DNA of 64,000 bases from an uncultured Lachnospiraceae bacterium (lineage in GTDB: Bacteria > Bacillota > Clostridia > Lachnospirales > Lachnospiraceae). The stretch is from positions 43,757-107,756 of the forward strand of contig CAJUHY010000004.1 in the NCBI GenBank assembly GCA_910585895.1, in the 5' to 3' direction. Of the stretch, positions 36,492 to 43,919 are shown one piece after another. The position numbers and the translations under genes are program-made. The notes beneath the pieces are model-generated. The model was given only the letters and a program-made list of their open reading frames with translations. It searched no databases and was not told where the DNA came from. Position 1 is the first letter of the stretch; every line of letters starts with the position of its first letter.

Positions 36492-38095
36492 ATGTAGCGG
36501 AGTATATAGTGAAGGTTTTACAATCAAATGAAATTGATACCGTCTTTGGTTATCAGGGAGGGAATATTACGTATCTGATAGATGCCATTTCACGAGAAGA
36601 AGGCATGAGGTATGTGCAGACATACCATGAACAGGGAGCGGCTTTTGCAGCGAATGCGTATGCACAGGTATCGCATAAGTTCGGGGTAGCTTTATCCTCC
36701 AGCGGTCCAGGGGCAATTAACATGGTAAATGGCATTGCGAATGCATATTATGATTCGATTCCCTGTCTGTTCATTACAGGAAATATCAATACGGCGTCTA
36801 TGAGGGAGTCAGACAAGATTCGGCAGAATGGGTTTCAGGAAGCAGATATTGTGGGGATGGTAAAAGGGATTACGAAATATGCCGAAACAGTATGCCAGCC
36901 GGAAAGGTTTCCGCAGATTTTGGAACAGGCATTATACCTCATGCAAGAAGGAAGGCCAGGACCGGTGCTGCTGGATATTCCGCATAACATACAGCGGACG
37001 GAATTAAAGGAACCGATTCAATGGGAAAGGATAATAGAAAAAGAACCGCCAGCAACAGAGGCGGCAGCAGTTGAACTAATATTCAAGAAAATGAAGAGAG
37101 CAAGAAGGCCGGCGCTTTTATTGGGGAATGGAAGCCGTGGGGAGACGGAGAAAAAGCTAATAGAGAAATTTTTAAGCCGTTTTCCAATGCCTGCAGTAGC
37201 CTCGCTTTGCGGAAAAGACGCCATATCCAACCAACATCCATGTTACAGGGGGATGATTGGTTCCTATGCCCTTTCTTATGCCAACCGCATCTTGAATGAA
37301 GCAGATTTTGTGTTGGCGCTTGGGACGCGAATGGACGAGCGGCAGAGGACGGTCGCAGCCAATGACTTCCTGAAAGAAGCAGATGTCATTCATGTGGATA
37401 TAGATAAGAATGAATTAGGGCATGTGAAGAAAGATGAGTTTTGTATGAACCTGTCAGTAGAACAGTTTTTAACGGATTTTCTGGGTAATATATCTGACGG
37501 CACGAAGGAATTGCATCAAACATGGCTTAAGCAGACAGAACAATGGATGCGGGAGCCAGTAGCGGAAGAGGAATGGATATATGGTTCTTTGCTGAAACAA
37601 AAACTCACAGAGATTTTTGGTGAAACAGTCTCTGACAGCGTGGTATGTGTGGATGTAGGAAATCATCAGATGGCTGTCGCGCAATGCCTGAATGTTGGCG
37701 AGGGCTCCCGGTATCTCAACTCTGCAGGGCTAGGTTCCATGGGATACGCACTGCCGGCGGCAATAGGCGCATACTATGCTGCGCCGGAGAAAAGAATAAT
37801 TGCAATAGCCGGCGATGGCGGGATTATGATGAATCTGCAGGAACTGCAGCTGGTAAAGAGGGAGAAGCTTCCGATTACGGTTGCAGTAGTCAACAATCAA
37901 GGTCTTGGGATGATAGAAGATTATCAGAAGCTGGCAATGGGAGGAAGAGTCTATGGCTCCCGGTGGGGATATGAAGCGGCAGATTTCAGCAAAATAGCTA
38001 AGGCTTTTGACCTGAATTATTGCAAATGCAGTGATAAGAAAGATAAATTGTCATTAGCAAACAGCAAGCAGATACTGATTGAAATTGAGGTGTGA
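36488..38095 (+). CDS. Thiamine-diphosphate enzyme, acetolactate-synthase-like
   Basis: A 535-residue protein with the three-domain layout of acetolactate synthase: the catalytic glutamate in YHEQGAAFAANAYA (E48), a central GKDAISNQHPCYRGMIGSYA region, and the ThDP/metal-binding GDGGIMMN (442-449) with VVNNQGLG further on. No regulatory small subunit is nearby, and the operon is not for branched-chain amino acids. ThDP enzymes in sugar clusters (for example YerE of yersiniose synthesis) attach two-carbon branches from pyruvate to keto sugars; making an acid for the ATP-grasp enzymes is another option. Function here is inference. Confidence 0.8.
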   Translation: MNVAEYIVKVLQSNEIDTVFGYQGGNITYLIDAISREEGMRYVQTYHEQGAAFAANAYAQVSHKFGVALSSSGPGAINMVNGIANAYYDSIPCLFITGNINTASMRESDKIRQNGFQEADIVGMVKGITKYAETVCQPERFPQILEQALYLMQEGRPGPVLLDIPHNIQRTELKEPIQWERIIEKEPPATEAAAVELIFKKMKRARRPALLLGNGSRGETEKKLIEKFLSRFPMPAVASLCGKDAISNQHPCYRGMIGSYALSYANRILNEADFVLALGTRMDERQRTVAANDFLKEADVIHVDIDKNELGHVKKDEFCMNLSVEQFLTDFLGNISDGTKELHQTWLKQTEQWMREPVAEEEWIYGSLLKQKLTEIFGETVSDSVVCVDVGNHQMAVAQCLNVGEGSRYLNSAGLGSMGYALPAAIGAYYAAPEKRIIAIAGDGGIMMNLQELQLVKREKLPITVAVVNNQGLGMIEDYQKLAMGGRVYGSRWGYEAADFSKIAKAFDLNYCKCSDKKDKLSLANSKQILIEIEV

Positions 38096-38096
38096 T

Positions 38097-39062
38097 ATGA
38101 AAAAATATAATGTATTGGTGACTGGGGTTGGAGCTATCATTGGATATGGAATCATTCAGTCTCTAAGAAAATCAAAGTATGACGTGCATGTGGTAGGTAT
38201 GGATATCTACGACGACGCGTATGGACAGTATATTTGTGATGAATTTATTCAGGCAATTCCTGCTGCCGCGGAAGATTATCCATTGTTTTTGAAAAACATA
38301 ATAAAAGAAAAGGACATTGATTTAGTGATGTTTGGGACGGAGCAGGAGATTTACCGTTTAATTGATGAGAAGGAAGTCTTGCAGGAAGCTTATCATAAAC
38401 TTGTAATTAATAACAGAGAAATACTCGGTTTGTCGAATGATAAGTGGAAGACCCATGAATTTCTGGTGGAAAATGGCTTTGATGCAATCCCTACTTATAT
38501 CGAAGGAGAGTATGCGGCATTATCTGCGGCGTTGGGAACGCCATTCCTGTTAAAGCCTAGAAAGTCTTATGCTTCCAAAGGAATCGAAAAAATTCATGAT
38601 GCAGAAGAATTTAATTTTTTTAAGAAGCGGGTGGCAGAGCAATTCATGGTGCAGAAGATTGTCGGGGATGCGGAACATGAATATACGGTTGCCACGTTTG
38701 GCTTTGGCGACGGAACTTGTATCAAGCCCATTATGTTAAAAAGAAAACTGAGCCAGGAAGGCGCCACGGCAAAGGCATGGGTTGTGCACAGTGAGGAGGC
38801 GGAAGCGTTAGTATACCAAATGGCGGAACTCTTAAAACCAGTGGGACCGACAAATTTCCAGTTCCGCTATGATAATGGGAAATACTTACTTTTGGAGACG
38901 AATCCCAGAATATCTTCTTCCACATCGTTAAGGACGGCTTTTGGATATAATGAGGCAGAGATGTGTGTGGAATATTTTGTCGAACACGTCCGTCCCCGGG
39001 CAGCTACAATAAGAAAGGGAACTGCAGTCAGATATATTGCAGATTATGTGAATTTAGAATGA
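38097..39062 (+). CDS. ATP-grasp family protein
   Basis: About 321 residues, with an N-terminal nucleotide-fold-like segment (KYNVLVTGVGAIIGYGII), an ATP-grasp lysine in PFLLKPRKSYASKGI, and the metal site near YLLLETNPRISSST. This is the carbamoyl-phosphate-synthase-like subgroup often seen in glycan clusters. The ATG at 38097 follows GAGGTG by four bases and lies right after the ThDP gene's stop. Its C-terminus overlaps the next start by four bases. It probably performs a ligation distinct from that of the ATP-grasp gene at 33.6 kb. Confidence 0.8.
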   Translation: MKKYNVLVTGVGAIIGYGIIQSLRKSKYDVHVVGMDIYDDAYGQYICDEFIQAIPAAAEDYPLFLKNIIKEKDIDLVMFGTEQEIYRLIDEKEVLQEAYHKLVINNREILGLSNDKWKTHEFLVENGFDAIPTYIEGEYAALSAALGTPFLLKPRKSYASKGIEKIHDAEEFNFFKKRVAEQFMVQKIVGDAEHEYTVATFGFGDGTCIKPIMLKRKLSQEGATAKAWVVHSEEAEALVYQMAELLKPVGPTNFQFRYDNGKYLLLETNPRISSSTSLRTAFGYNEAEMCVEYFVEHVRPRAATIRKGTAVRYIADYVNLE

Positions 39063-39736
39063 TTGGCTTGATTTCAGATATACATGGAAATTATCCAGCG
39101 TTACAAGCGGTGTTAGAGAAGTTGGACAAAGCCAGCTGCGGCCGGATAATATCCCTTGGCGATGTCAGCGGTTATTACTGCATGGTAAATGAATGCATAG
39201 AAGAACTGCGCAAAAGGGGCGTTGTAAATATTATGGGCAATCATGATTCTTATATTGTTTATAATGAAAAATGCGAACGCTCCTATACAGTAAATGTATG
39301 CCTTGATTACCAGAGGAAGATTTTAAAGGCGGAAAATCTTACATGGCTGAGGCAATCTGTACCGTATATTCGGGAAAATGGGATGTGGCTTGTCCATGGG
39401 GGCTGGCATGATTATGTGGACGAATATGTAAGGGATTTTTCCTTTCTTGATGAGGGGGATACAGATATAAGGATGTACGTGTCGGGGCATACGCATGTAC
39501 AGAAAAAGGTAGACGGTAAGTATGCTTCCTACATTAATCCAGGGTCAGTGGGACAGCCCAGAGACCATATGCCAACGGCAGCATATGCTGTAATAGACGA
39601 AAAAGGAACTGTCTGCCTGAAACGGACAGGGTATGATATTGACCGGATTGTATACGCAATGGAGCAGGCGGGATTTCAGGAGAGAGTGTCTTCCTGTCTG
39701 TATAGCGGGGTTAAGATAGGAGAAGATGGAAAATGA
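39059..39736 (+). CDS. Calcineurin-like metallophosphoesterase (YfcE-type)
   Basis: A 225-residue phosphoesterase with all family metal-binding motifs in order: SDIHGN (6-11), GDVSGY, GNHD, a HGGWHD and SGHTHVQ. The start at 39059 overlaps the previous stop (ATGA) and gives the canonical N-terminus IGLISDIHGNYPAL. It could remove a phosphate from a sugar-pathway intermediate or act in housekeeping; its coupling inside the operon favours the former. Confidence 0.87.
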   Translation: MIGLISDIHGNYPALQAVLEKLDKASCGRIISLGDVSGYYCMVNECIEELRKRGVVNIMGNHDSYIVYNEKCERSYTVNVCLDYQRKILKAENLTWLRQSVPYIRENGMWLVHGGWHDYVDEYVRDFSFLDEGDTDIRMYVSGHTHVQKKVDGKYASYINPGSVGQPRDHMPTAAYAVIDEKGTVCLKRTGYDIDRIVYAMEQAGFQERVSSCLYSGVKIGEDGK

Positions 39737-40683
39737 AAAAACAAAAGATTTCAGTTGTGATTCCCTGTTATAGATCGGAGAAAATGATTGAGACAGTGGT
39801 AAATCAGGTCTTGGTGACAATAGTTACCCGCAAGGAATATGATTACGAAATAATATTAGTGAATGATGGTTCTCCAGACAACACCTGGTCGGTTATCCGT
39901 AAGTTAGCAGAAGAAAACCCTCATATAACGGCAATTAATTTTGCACAGAATTTTGGGCAGCATAGCGCATTGATGGCGGCATACCGAAAGGTCTCGGGAG
40001 ACATTGTATTGGGGCTTGACGATGATGGGGAACATAATCCGCAGGAAATGTATCAGTTAATTGATAAGCTTCAGGAAGGTTACGATTATGTCTGTGCAGA
40101 TTATAATGTAAATCAGTCGGCTTTCCGCAGCGTGGGGACATGGCTGAATAATTTTATGGCAACCGTACTGATTGGAAAACCCAAAGATATCAATTTTTCC
40201 AGCTATTATGTTATGCGGCGATTTGTCATAGATGAAATTATTCGCTACCAAAGGCCATACCCTTATGTAGGCGGGTTATTGCTGCGGGCCACAAGAAATA
40301 TCGGCATGGTTCCTTTAGAGAGACAAAAACGTCTGTCTGGGAGTTCAGGCTATAGCCTCAAAAAAATGATGCAGCTATGGGTGAACGGATTTACAGCTTT
40401 TTCCGTAAAACCCCTACGCCTTGCCACGGGGTTAGGAATGCTATGTGCCGTTATCGGGTTTATCTGGGCGGCGATACTGGTTATAAAAAGATTATTTTTT
40501 GTTGATTACGTATCAGGATATGTTTCCACCATCGTTTGCATTGTATTTTTTAGTGGAATGATTATGATGCTGTTAGGAATTATTGGCGAATATATCGGGC
40601 GCATTTACATTAGCATCAATAATGCCCCGCAATATGTGATTCGGGAAGTAGTAGGTGTGGAAAAGAATGAAGGACAAGATTAA
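39733..40683 (+). CDS. ArnC/GtrB-like undecaprenyl-phosphate sugar transferase
   Basis: A 316-residue membrane-associated GT2 enzyme: KISVVIPCYRSEKMI, NDGSPDNT, NFAQNFGQHSALMAAY and LDDDGEHNP in the catalytic half, then two membrane helices at about 232-255 and 268-292. ArnC homologues load 4-amino-4-deoxyarabinose derivatives onto undecaprenyl phosphate; GtrB homologues load glucose. The 4-amino-sugar transaminase upstream and two small ArnE/F-like proteins downstream favour an amino sugar here. Translation overlaps the phosphoesterase gene by four bases. Confidence 0.85.
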   Translation: MKKQKISVVIPCYRSEKMIETVVNQVLVTIVTRKEYDYEIILVNDGSPDNTWSVIRKLAEENPHITAINFAQNFGQHSALMAAYRKVSGDIVLGLDDDGEHNPQEMYQLIDKLQEGYDYVCADYNVNQSAFRSVGTWLNNFMATVLIGKPKDINFSSYYVMRRFVIDEIIRYQRPYPYVGGLLLRATRNIGMVPLERQKRLSGSSGYSLKKMMQLWVNGFTAFSVKPLRLATGLGMLCAVIGFIWAAILVIKRLFFVDYVSGYVSTIVCIVFFSGMIMMLLGIIGEYIGRIYISINNAPQYVIREVVGVEKNEGQD

Positions 40684-41017
40684 GACTTTTTTTCTTCTGC
40701 ATGTGCTGCTGCTGATATACTCGTTAGCCGGGGTTTGCTCAAAGTTCGCAGCAGGAGAGAAATTTTTATCTATCAAATTTATACTGCTATATGGCGTATT
40801 GCTTTTCATTATGTTTTTTTATGCGGTAATGTGGCAGCAGATATTGAAAAGGATGCAGCTGGTAACTGCCTATGCCAATAAGGCAGTCACGATTATCTGG
40901 GGGCTTATCTGGGGAATGCTTTTATTTGGTGAGGGCATTACGGTATGTAAGGTTCTGGGGGTTGCCGTTATCATAATTGGCGTTTATTTTGTTGTGACGG
41001 GAGAGGAGGGGCAATGA
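40667..41017 (+). CDS. Small EmrE/ArnE-like four-helix membrane protein (flippase subunit candidate)
   Basis: About 116 residues forming four hydrophobic helices, with an EamA/SMR-like ending LLFGEGITVCKVLGVAVIIIGVY. It starts inside the end of the ArnC-like gene. ArnE and ArnF are paired small proteins of this fold proposed to flip undecaprenyl-phosphate aminoarabinose. The pair here, next to an ArnC-like enzyme, matches that arrangement in miniature. The match is by fold and order, not clear sequence identity. Confidence 0.75.
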   Translation: MKDKIKTFFLLHVLLLIYSLAGVCSKFAAGEKFLSIKFILLYGVLLFIMFFYAVMWQQILKRMQLVTAYANKAVTIIWGLIWGMLLFGEGITVCKVLGVAVIIIGVYFVVTGEEGQ

Positions 41018-41346
41018 TGTATGTAGCGATTTTTTTGTTCAGCGTGTTTATTTCATCCATATCCCAGATTTTATTGAAAAGCAGCGCCGACAGGGAACAT
41101 AAGAATGCGCTGCGGGAATATTTAAATCCTAAGGTTGTCATTGCCTATGGAATGTTTTTTGCGGCAACGCTGATAACAATCCTGGCTTACAGATATGTGC
41201 CGTTATCAATGGGCGGGATACTGGAAGCCAGCGGATATATTTTTGTAGCTGCGCTAAGCTACTTTTTTTTGCATGAAAAGATTGGCAAGAGAAAATTGCT
41301 GGGGCTGCTTCTGATATTAGGCGGCATTATAATATTTAATTTATAG
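41014..41346 (+). CDS. Small EmrE/ArnF-like four-helix membrane protein (flippase subunit candidate)
   Basis: A 110-residue protein with four helices and the SMR/EamA signature YVPLSMGGILEASGYIFVAALSY and a HEKIGKRKLLGLLLILGGI ending. It overlaps the previous small gene by four bases and has its own GAGGAGGGG ribosome site. Dimers of two different small proteins of this type are expected for ArnE/ArnF-like flipping of a lipid-linked amino sugar. Confidence 0.78.
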   Translation: MMYVAIFLFSVFISSISQILLKSSADREHKNALREYLNPKVVIAYGMFFAATLITILAYRYVPLSMGGILEASGYIFVAALSYFFLHEKIGKRKLLGLLLILGGIIIFNL

Positions 41347-41426
41347 AAAAATAAAATCATTGATTGGATATAAACAAATTATTGATAAGATCATAGGGCG
41401 TGTAGATATGCGTAAAATCTTAATAC

Positions 41427-41455
41427 TTGTCAATGGAACGAACCTATACTATAAT
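41427..41455 (+). promoter_or_regulatory. Strong sigma-A promoter ahead of the AsnB-like genes
   Basis: TTGTCA (41427-41432), a 17-base spacer and a perfect TATAAT (41450-41455) lie about 50 bases before the next start codon, in the 160-base gap after the small membrane-protein pair. The gap shows no clear terminator. Confidence 0.8.
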
Positions 41456-41506
41456 AATTAATATGTAAAGGATTTTGCATAAGAGGAAAGTTTAGAGGAG
41501 TTGTAA

Positions 41507-43918
41507 ATGAAAGAAAACAGCATAAATTACTTTGATGTGGAAAAAGAATTTTTCCTGATAGATTCGGACAACCTTCAGAATGTAGAGACTAAATTATATG
41601 GGTATTCTTTTCAGGAGAGCGGGATTTATGAGAATGATAATCTGACTGAGACAGCGGTATCAGGGTTAAATGGCTGCGGCGTTTATATTTATGTGGAGGA
41701 GAAGGACGGAAAAATTACCATTCAGCAGGATTTTAATGGAAGTTATGGAATCTATCTTTTTAGAAAAGGTGATTATTTCGCTTTAAGTAATTCATTTCTC
41801 CGGCTGCTGGAATATGTTAAGGTCAGATACCCGATATCATTGAACCGCGATTATGCAAATTGTCATCTTGCTGAATGGTATTCAAACCACGTTGCGTATT
41901 CAGATACGCTTGTACAGGAAATTCAGACGCTGGGCAGGGATATTGTCATTGAGATAGATATATTGGGCAAGGAACTTGTTTTTCGGACAGTAGACTATAG
42001 GGAATCATCGCTGTGGATTAATTCTGCGGAAGGAATAGAGGCATTGGACAGATGGTTTTTGCGGTGGACAAACATTTTCCGGAGATTGAAACAAAAAACG
42101 GATCAGATTATCATGGATCTTTCTGGTGGGTTTGACACCAGGATTATGTTTCTGCTGATGCTCCAGTCAGGTATTGATTTGAATGAGATATATGTGCGTT
42201 CTATCAATGATGACCTCTACACGCATAAGGAGGATTATAAAATTGCTTCTGAAATGGCAGAATACTATGGGTTTAAATTGAATATCGACAAAGGAATCAA
42301 ACAGAGTTACCTTCCATACAGCATGGAGGATATACTTAATATTTCATCCTATTTGAAAATGGGGTTTCATAAGGAAATGCATTTTAAAAATATGAAACAT
42401 GAATGGCCGAGATTTCGGGTTGTAGGGTTTGGCGGCGAATCCGTGAGATCTTATTATAGTGTGACAGCGCAGGAATTTAAAGATAAAGTGTGCAGCAGGG
42501 CGAATCAATATTCACAAAGCGTTCAGGTTGATATGAAGGCTTCTATCTGCAGACTGTTGGACAGCGCATATCAGGCTGTTGAAAAGAAATATAAAGTTAT
42601 GGACGATAATTCTACAGATTATCCGTTGTATCTGTTTCGGGAGACAGACAACAGGGTCCACTTTGGAAAAGGGTCTATTGAAAATTATTTTTCTAACACC
42701 TTTGATTTGACTCCCTACATTGATCCGGATTTATTAAGGCTTCGGCTCAACGATCCGGAGTGTTCGGATAACAATCTTCTTATGGCTGTAATGTATGTCA
42801 GATACTGTCCCAAGCTGCTGGATTATAGGTTTGCAAGAGGCGGCATGGAACCATCAACGGTAGAATTTGCACACAAGATAAATGAAAGATTTGATAAAGC
42901 ACAGAGTGCGGTGTTACGTGATATGGGCAAACAAGACAGCGTATTTCATGTGAAAGTCAGGGATGAAAAAGTGACAAAATTAAAAAGCACTGCTGACAAT
43001 CAGCTCATTCCTTCAGGAGAACCTGAGAAATATCTCAAATCTGTTTTTGATTCTACAAAGTGCCGTAAACTTTTTGCAACTTGTTTTGATGAGGAGATAT
43101 ATTGTCAGGCAGACATGTTCTATGGGGAACAGGGATATCATCCTATGCGCTACTGCTATTCTGTCCTTGCGGTTACGAAAGTAATAGAGGATACGATTGG
43201 CGGAAAGGGGGAGCGTCCTCTGACACCGATTGAGAGCATGGATAGGTATATCCATGAAAATTATTATCAGCCTGATAACAGTCTGGAATTAGTCATGCGC
43301 CTTAAAGACTATCTTACGGCAAGGATGGATTTTCGGCTTTCCGGTGTAGAAAATCCAGAACTTGAGGTGGTTACTGTTTCCGATAACCGAGCAATGGTGT
43401 CTATGCCTGAGTGGATGCAGCAAGAGGGAATTGGATATATGGTGGAAGCATATATGGGATGTATCGATGTCTCCTTGCGTTCTGCCACGGGCGGTAGACT
43501 GGCTATCTGGGAGAGAGGGAGAAATGTCAGCGCTGGAGAGGACGGTCGGATTGCTTACTGGATTGAATATCAGAATGTTCGATACAATGAAGAGACTATA
43601 TATGAGGCAGAAGGTTTGGTATGGCATGATAAGCCGATTCGCCTAGAGTATTCACTGGAAGCGGGAGAGACAATACATTTCCATGCAGAATGGAGACCGT
43701 TTAGGGGGGATTATAGATATGTAGAAGAAACAAAGAGACAGGAAAATAGGATCAAAAAATTGCAGAAAGAATTAAAGGATAGTAATGCAATGATAAAAGA
43801 TAAAGACAATGAGATAAGGGATATAAAGAATTCGCATTCATTCCAAGTGGGAAGCAAAGTTATGTATGCCCCCGGCAAGGTCAAAGAGAAACTGAAAAGT
43901 TTGAGGAAAGGGAAGTGA
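41507..43918 (+). CDS. Asparagine-synthase-like protein without the glutaminase cysteine, coiled-coil tail
   Basis: An 803-residue protein. Residues 1-150 look like the N-terminal domain of asparagine synthase or beta-lactam synthetase (DFNGSYGIYLFRKGDYFALSNS) but lack the Cys2 nucleophile. The synthase-type pyrophosphate loop follows as LSGGFDTR (205-212), then RSINDDLYTHKEDYKIASEMA. The second half, about 330 residues, is not recognised. It ends in a coiled coil and a tail NSHSFQVGSKVMYAPGKVK shared with other proteins here. The family activates a carboxylate with ATP and joins it to an amine; a glycan aminoacylation or amidation role is inferred from context. Confidence 0.6.
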   Translation: MKENSINYFDVEKEFFLIDSDNLQNVETKLYGYSFQESGIYENDNLTETAVSGLNGCGVYIYVEEKDGKITIQQDFNGSYGIYLFRKGDYFALSNSFLRLLEYVKVRYPISLNRDYANCHLAEWYSNHVAYSDTLVQEIQTLGRDIVIEIDILGKELVFRTVDYRESSLWINSAEGIEALDRWFLRWTNIFRRLKQKTDQIIMDLSGGFDTRIMFLLMLQSGIDLNEIYVRSINDDLYTHKEDYKIASEMAEYYGFKLNIDKGIKQSYLPYSMEDILNISSYLKMGFHKEMHFKNMKHEWPRFRVVGFGGESVRSYYSVTAQEFKDKVCSRANQYSQSVQVDMKASICRLLDSAYQAVEKKYKVMDDNSTDYPLYLFRETDNRVHFGKGSIENYFSNTFDLTPYIDPDLLRLRLNDPECSDNNLLMAVMYVRYCPKLLDYRFARGGMEPSTVEFAHKINERFDKAQSAVLRDMGKQDSVFHVKVRDEKVTKLKSTADNQLIPSGEPEKYLKSVFDSTKCRKLFATCFDEEIYCQADMFYGEQGYHPMRYCYSVLAVTKVIEDTIGGKGERPLTPIESMDRYIHENYYQPDNSLELVMRLKDYLTARMDFRLSGVENPELEVVTVSDNRAMVSMPEWMQQEGIGYMVEAYMGCIDVSLRSATGGRLAIWERGRNVSAGEDGRIAYWIEYQNVRYNEETIYEAEGLVWHDKPIRLEYSLEAGETIHFHAEWRPFRGDYRYVEETKRQENRIKKLQKELKDSNAMIKDKDNEIRDIKNSHSFQVGSKVMYAPGKVKEKLKSLRKGK

Positions 43919-43919
43919 A

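Noticed and set aside
36488..38095. Housekeeping acetolactate synthase (ilvB)
   Set aside because: No ilvN, ilvC or leucine-pathway genes nearby, and the gene is embedded with four-base overlaps in a sugar-modification operon.
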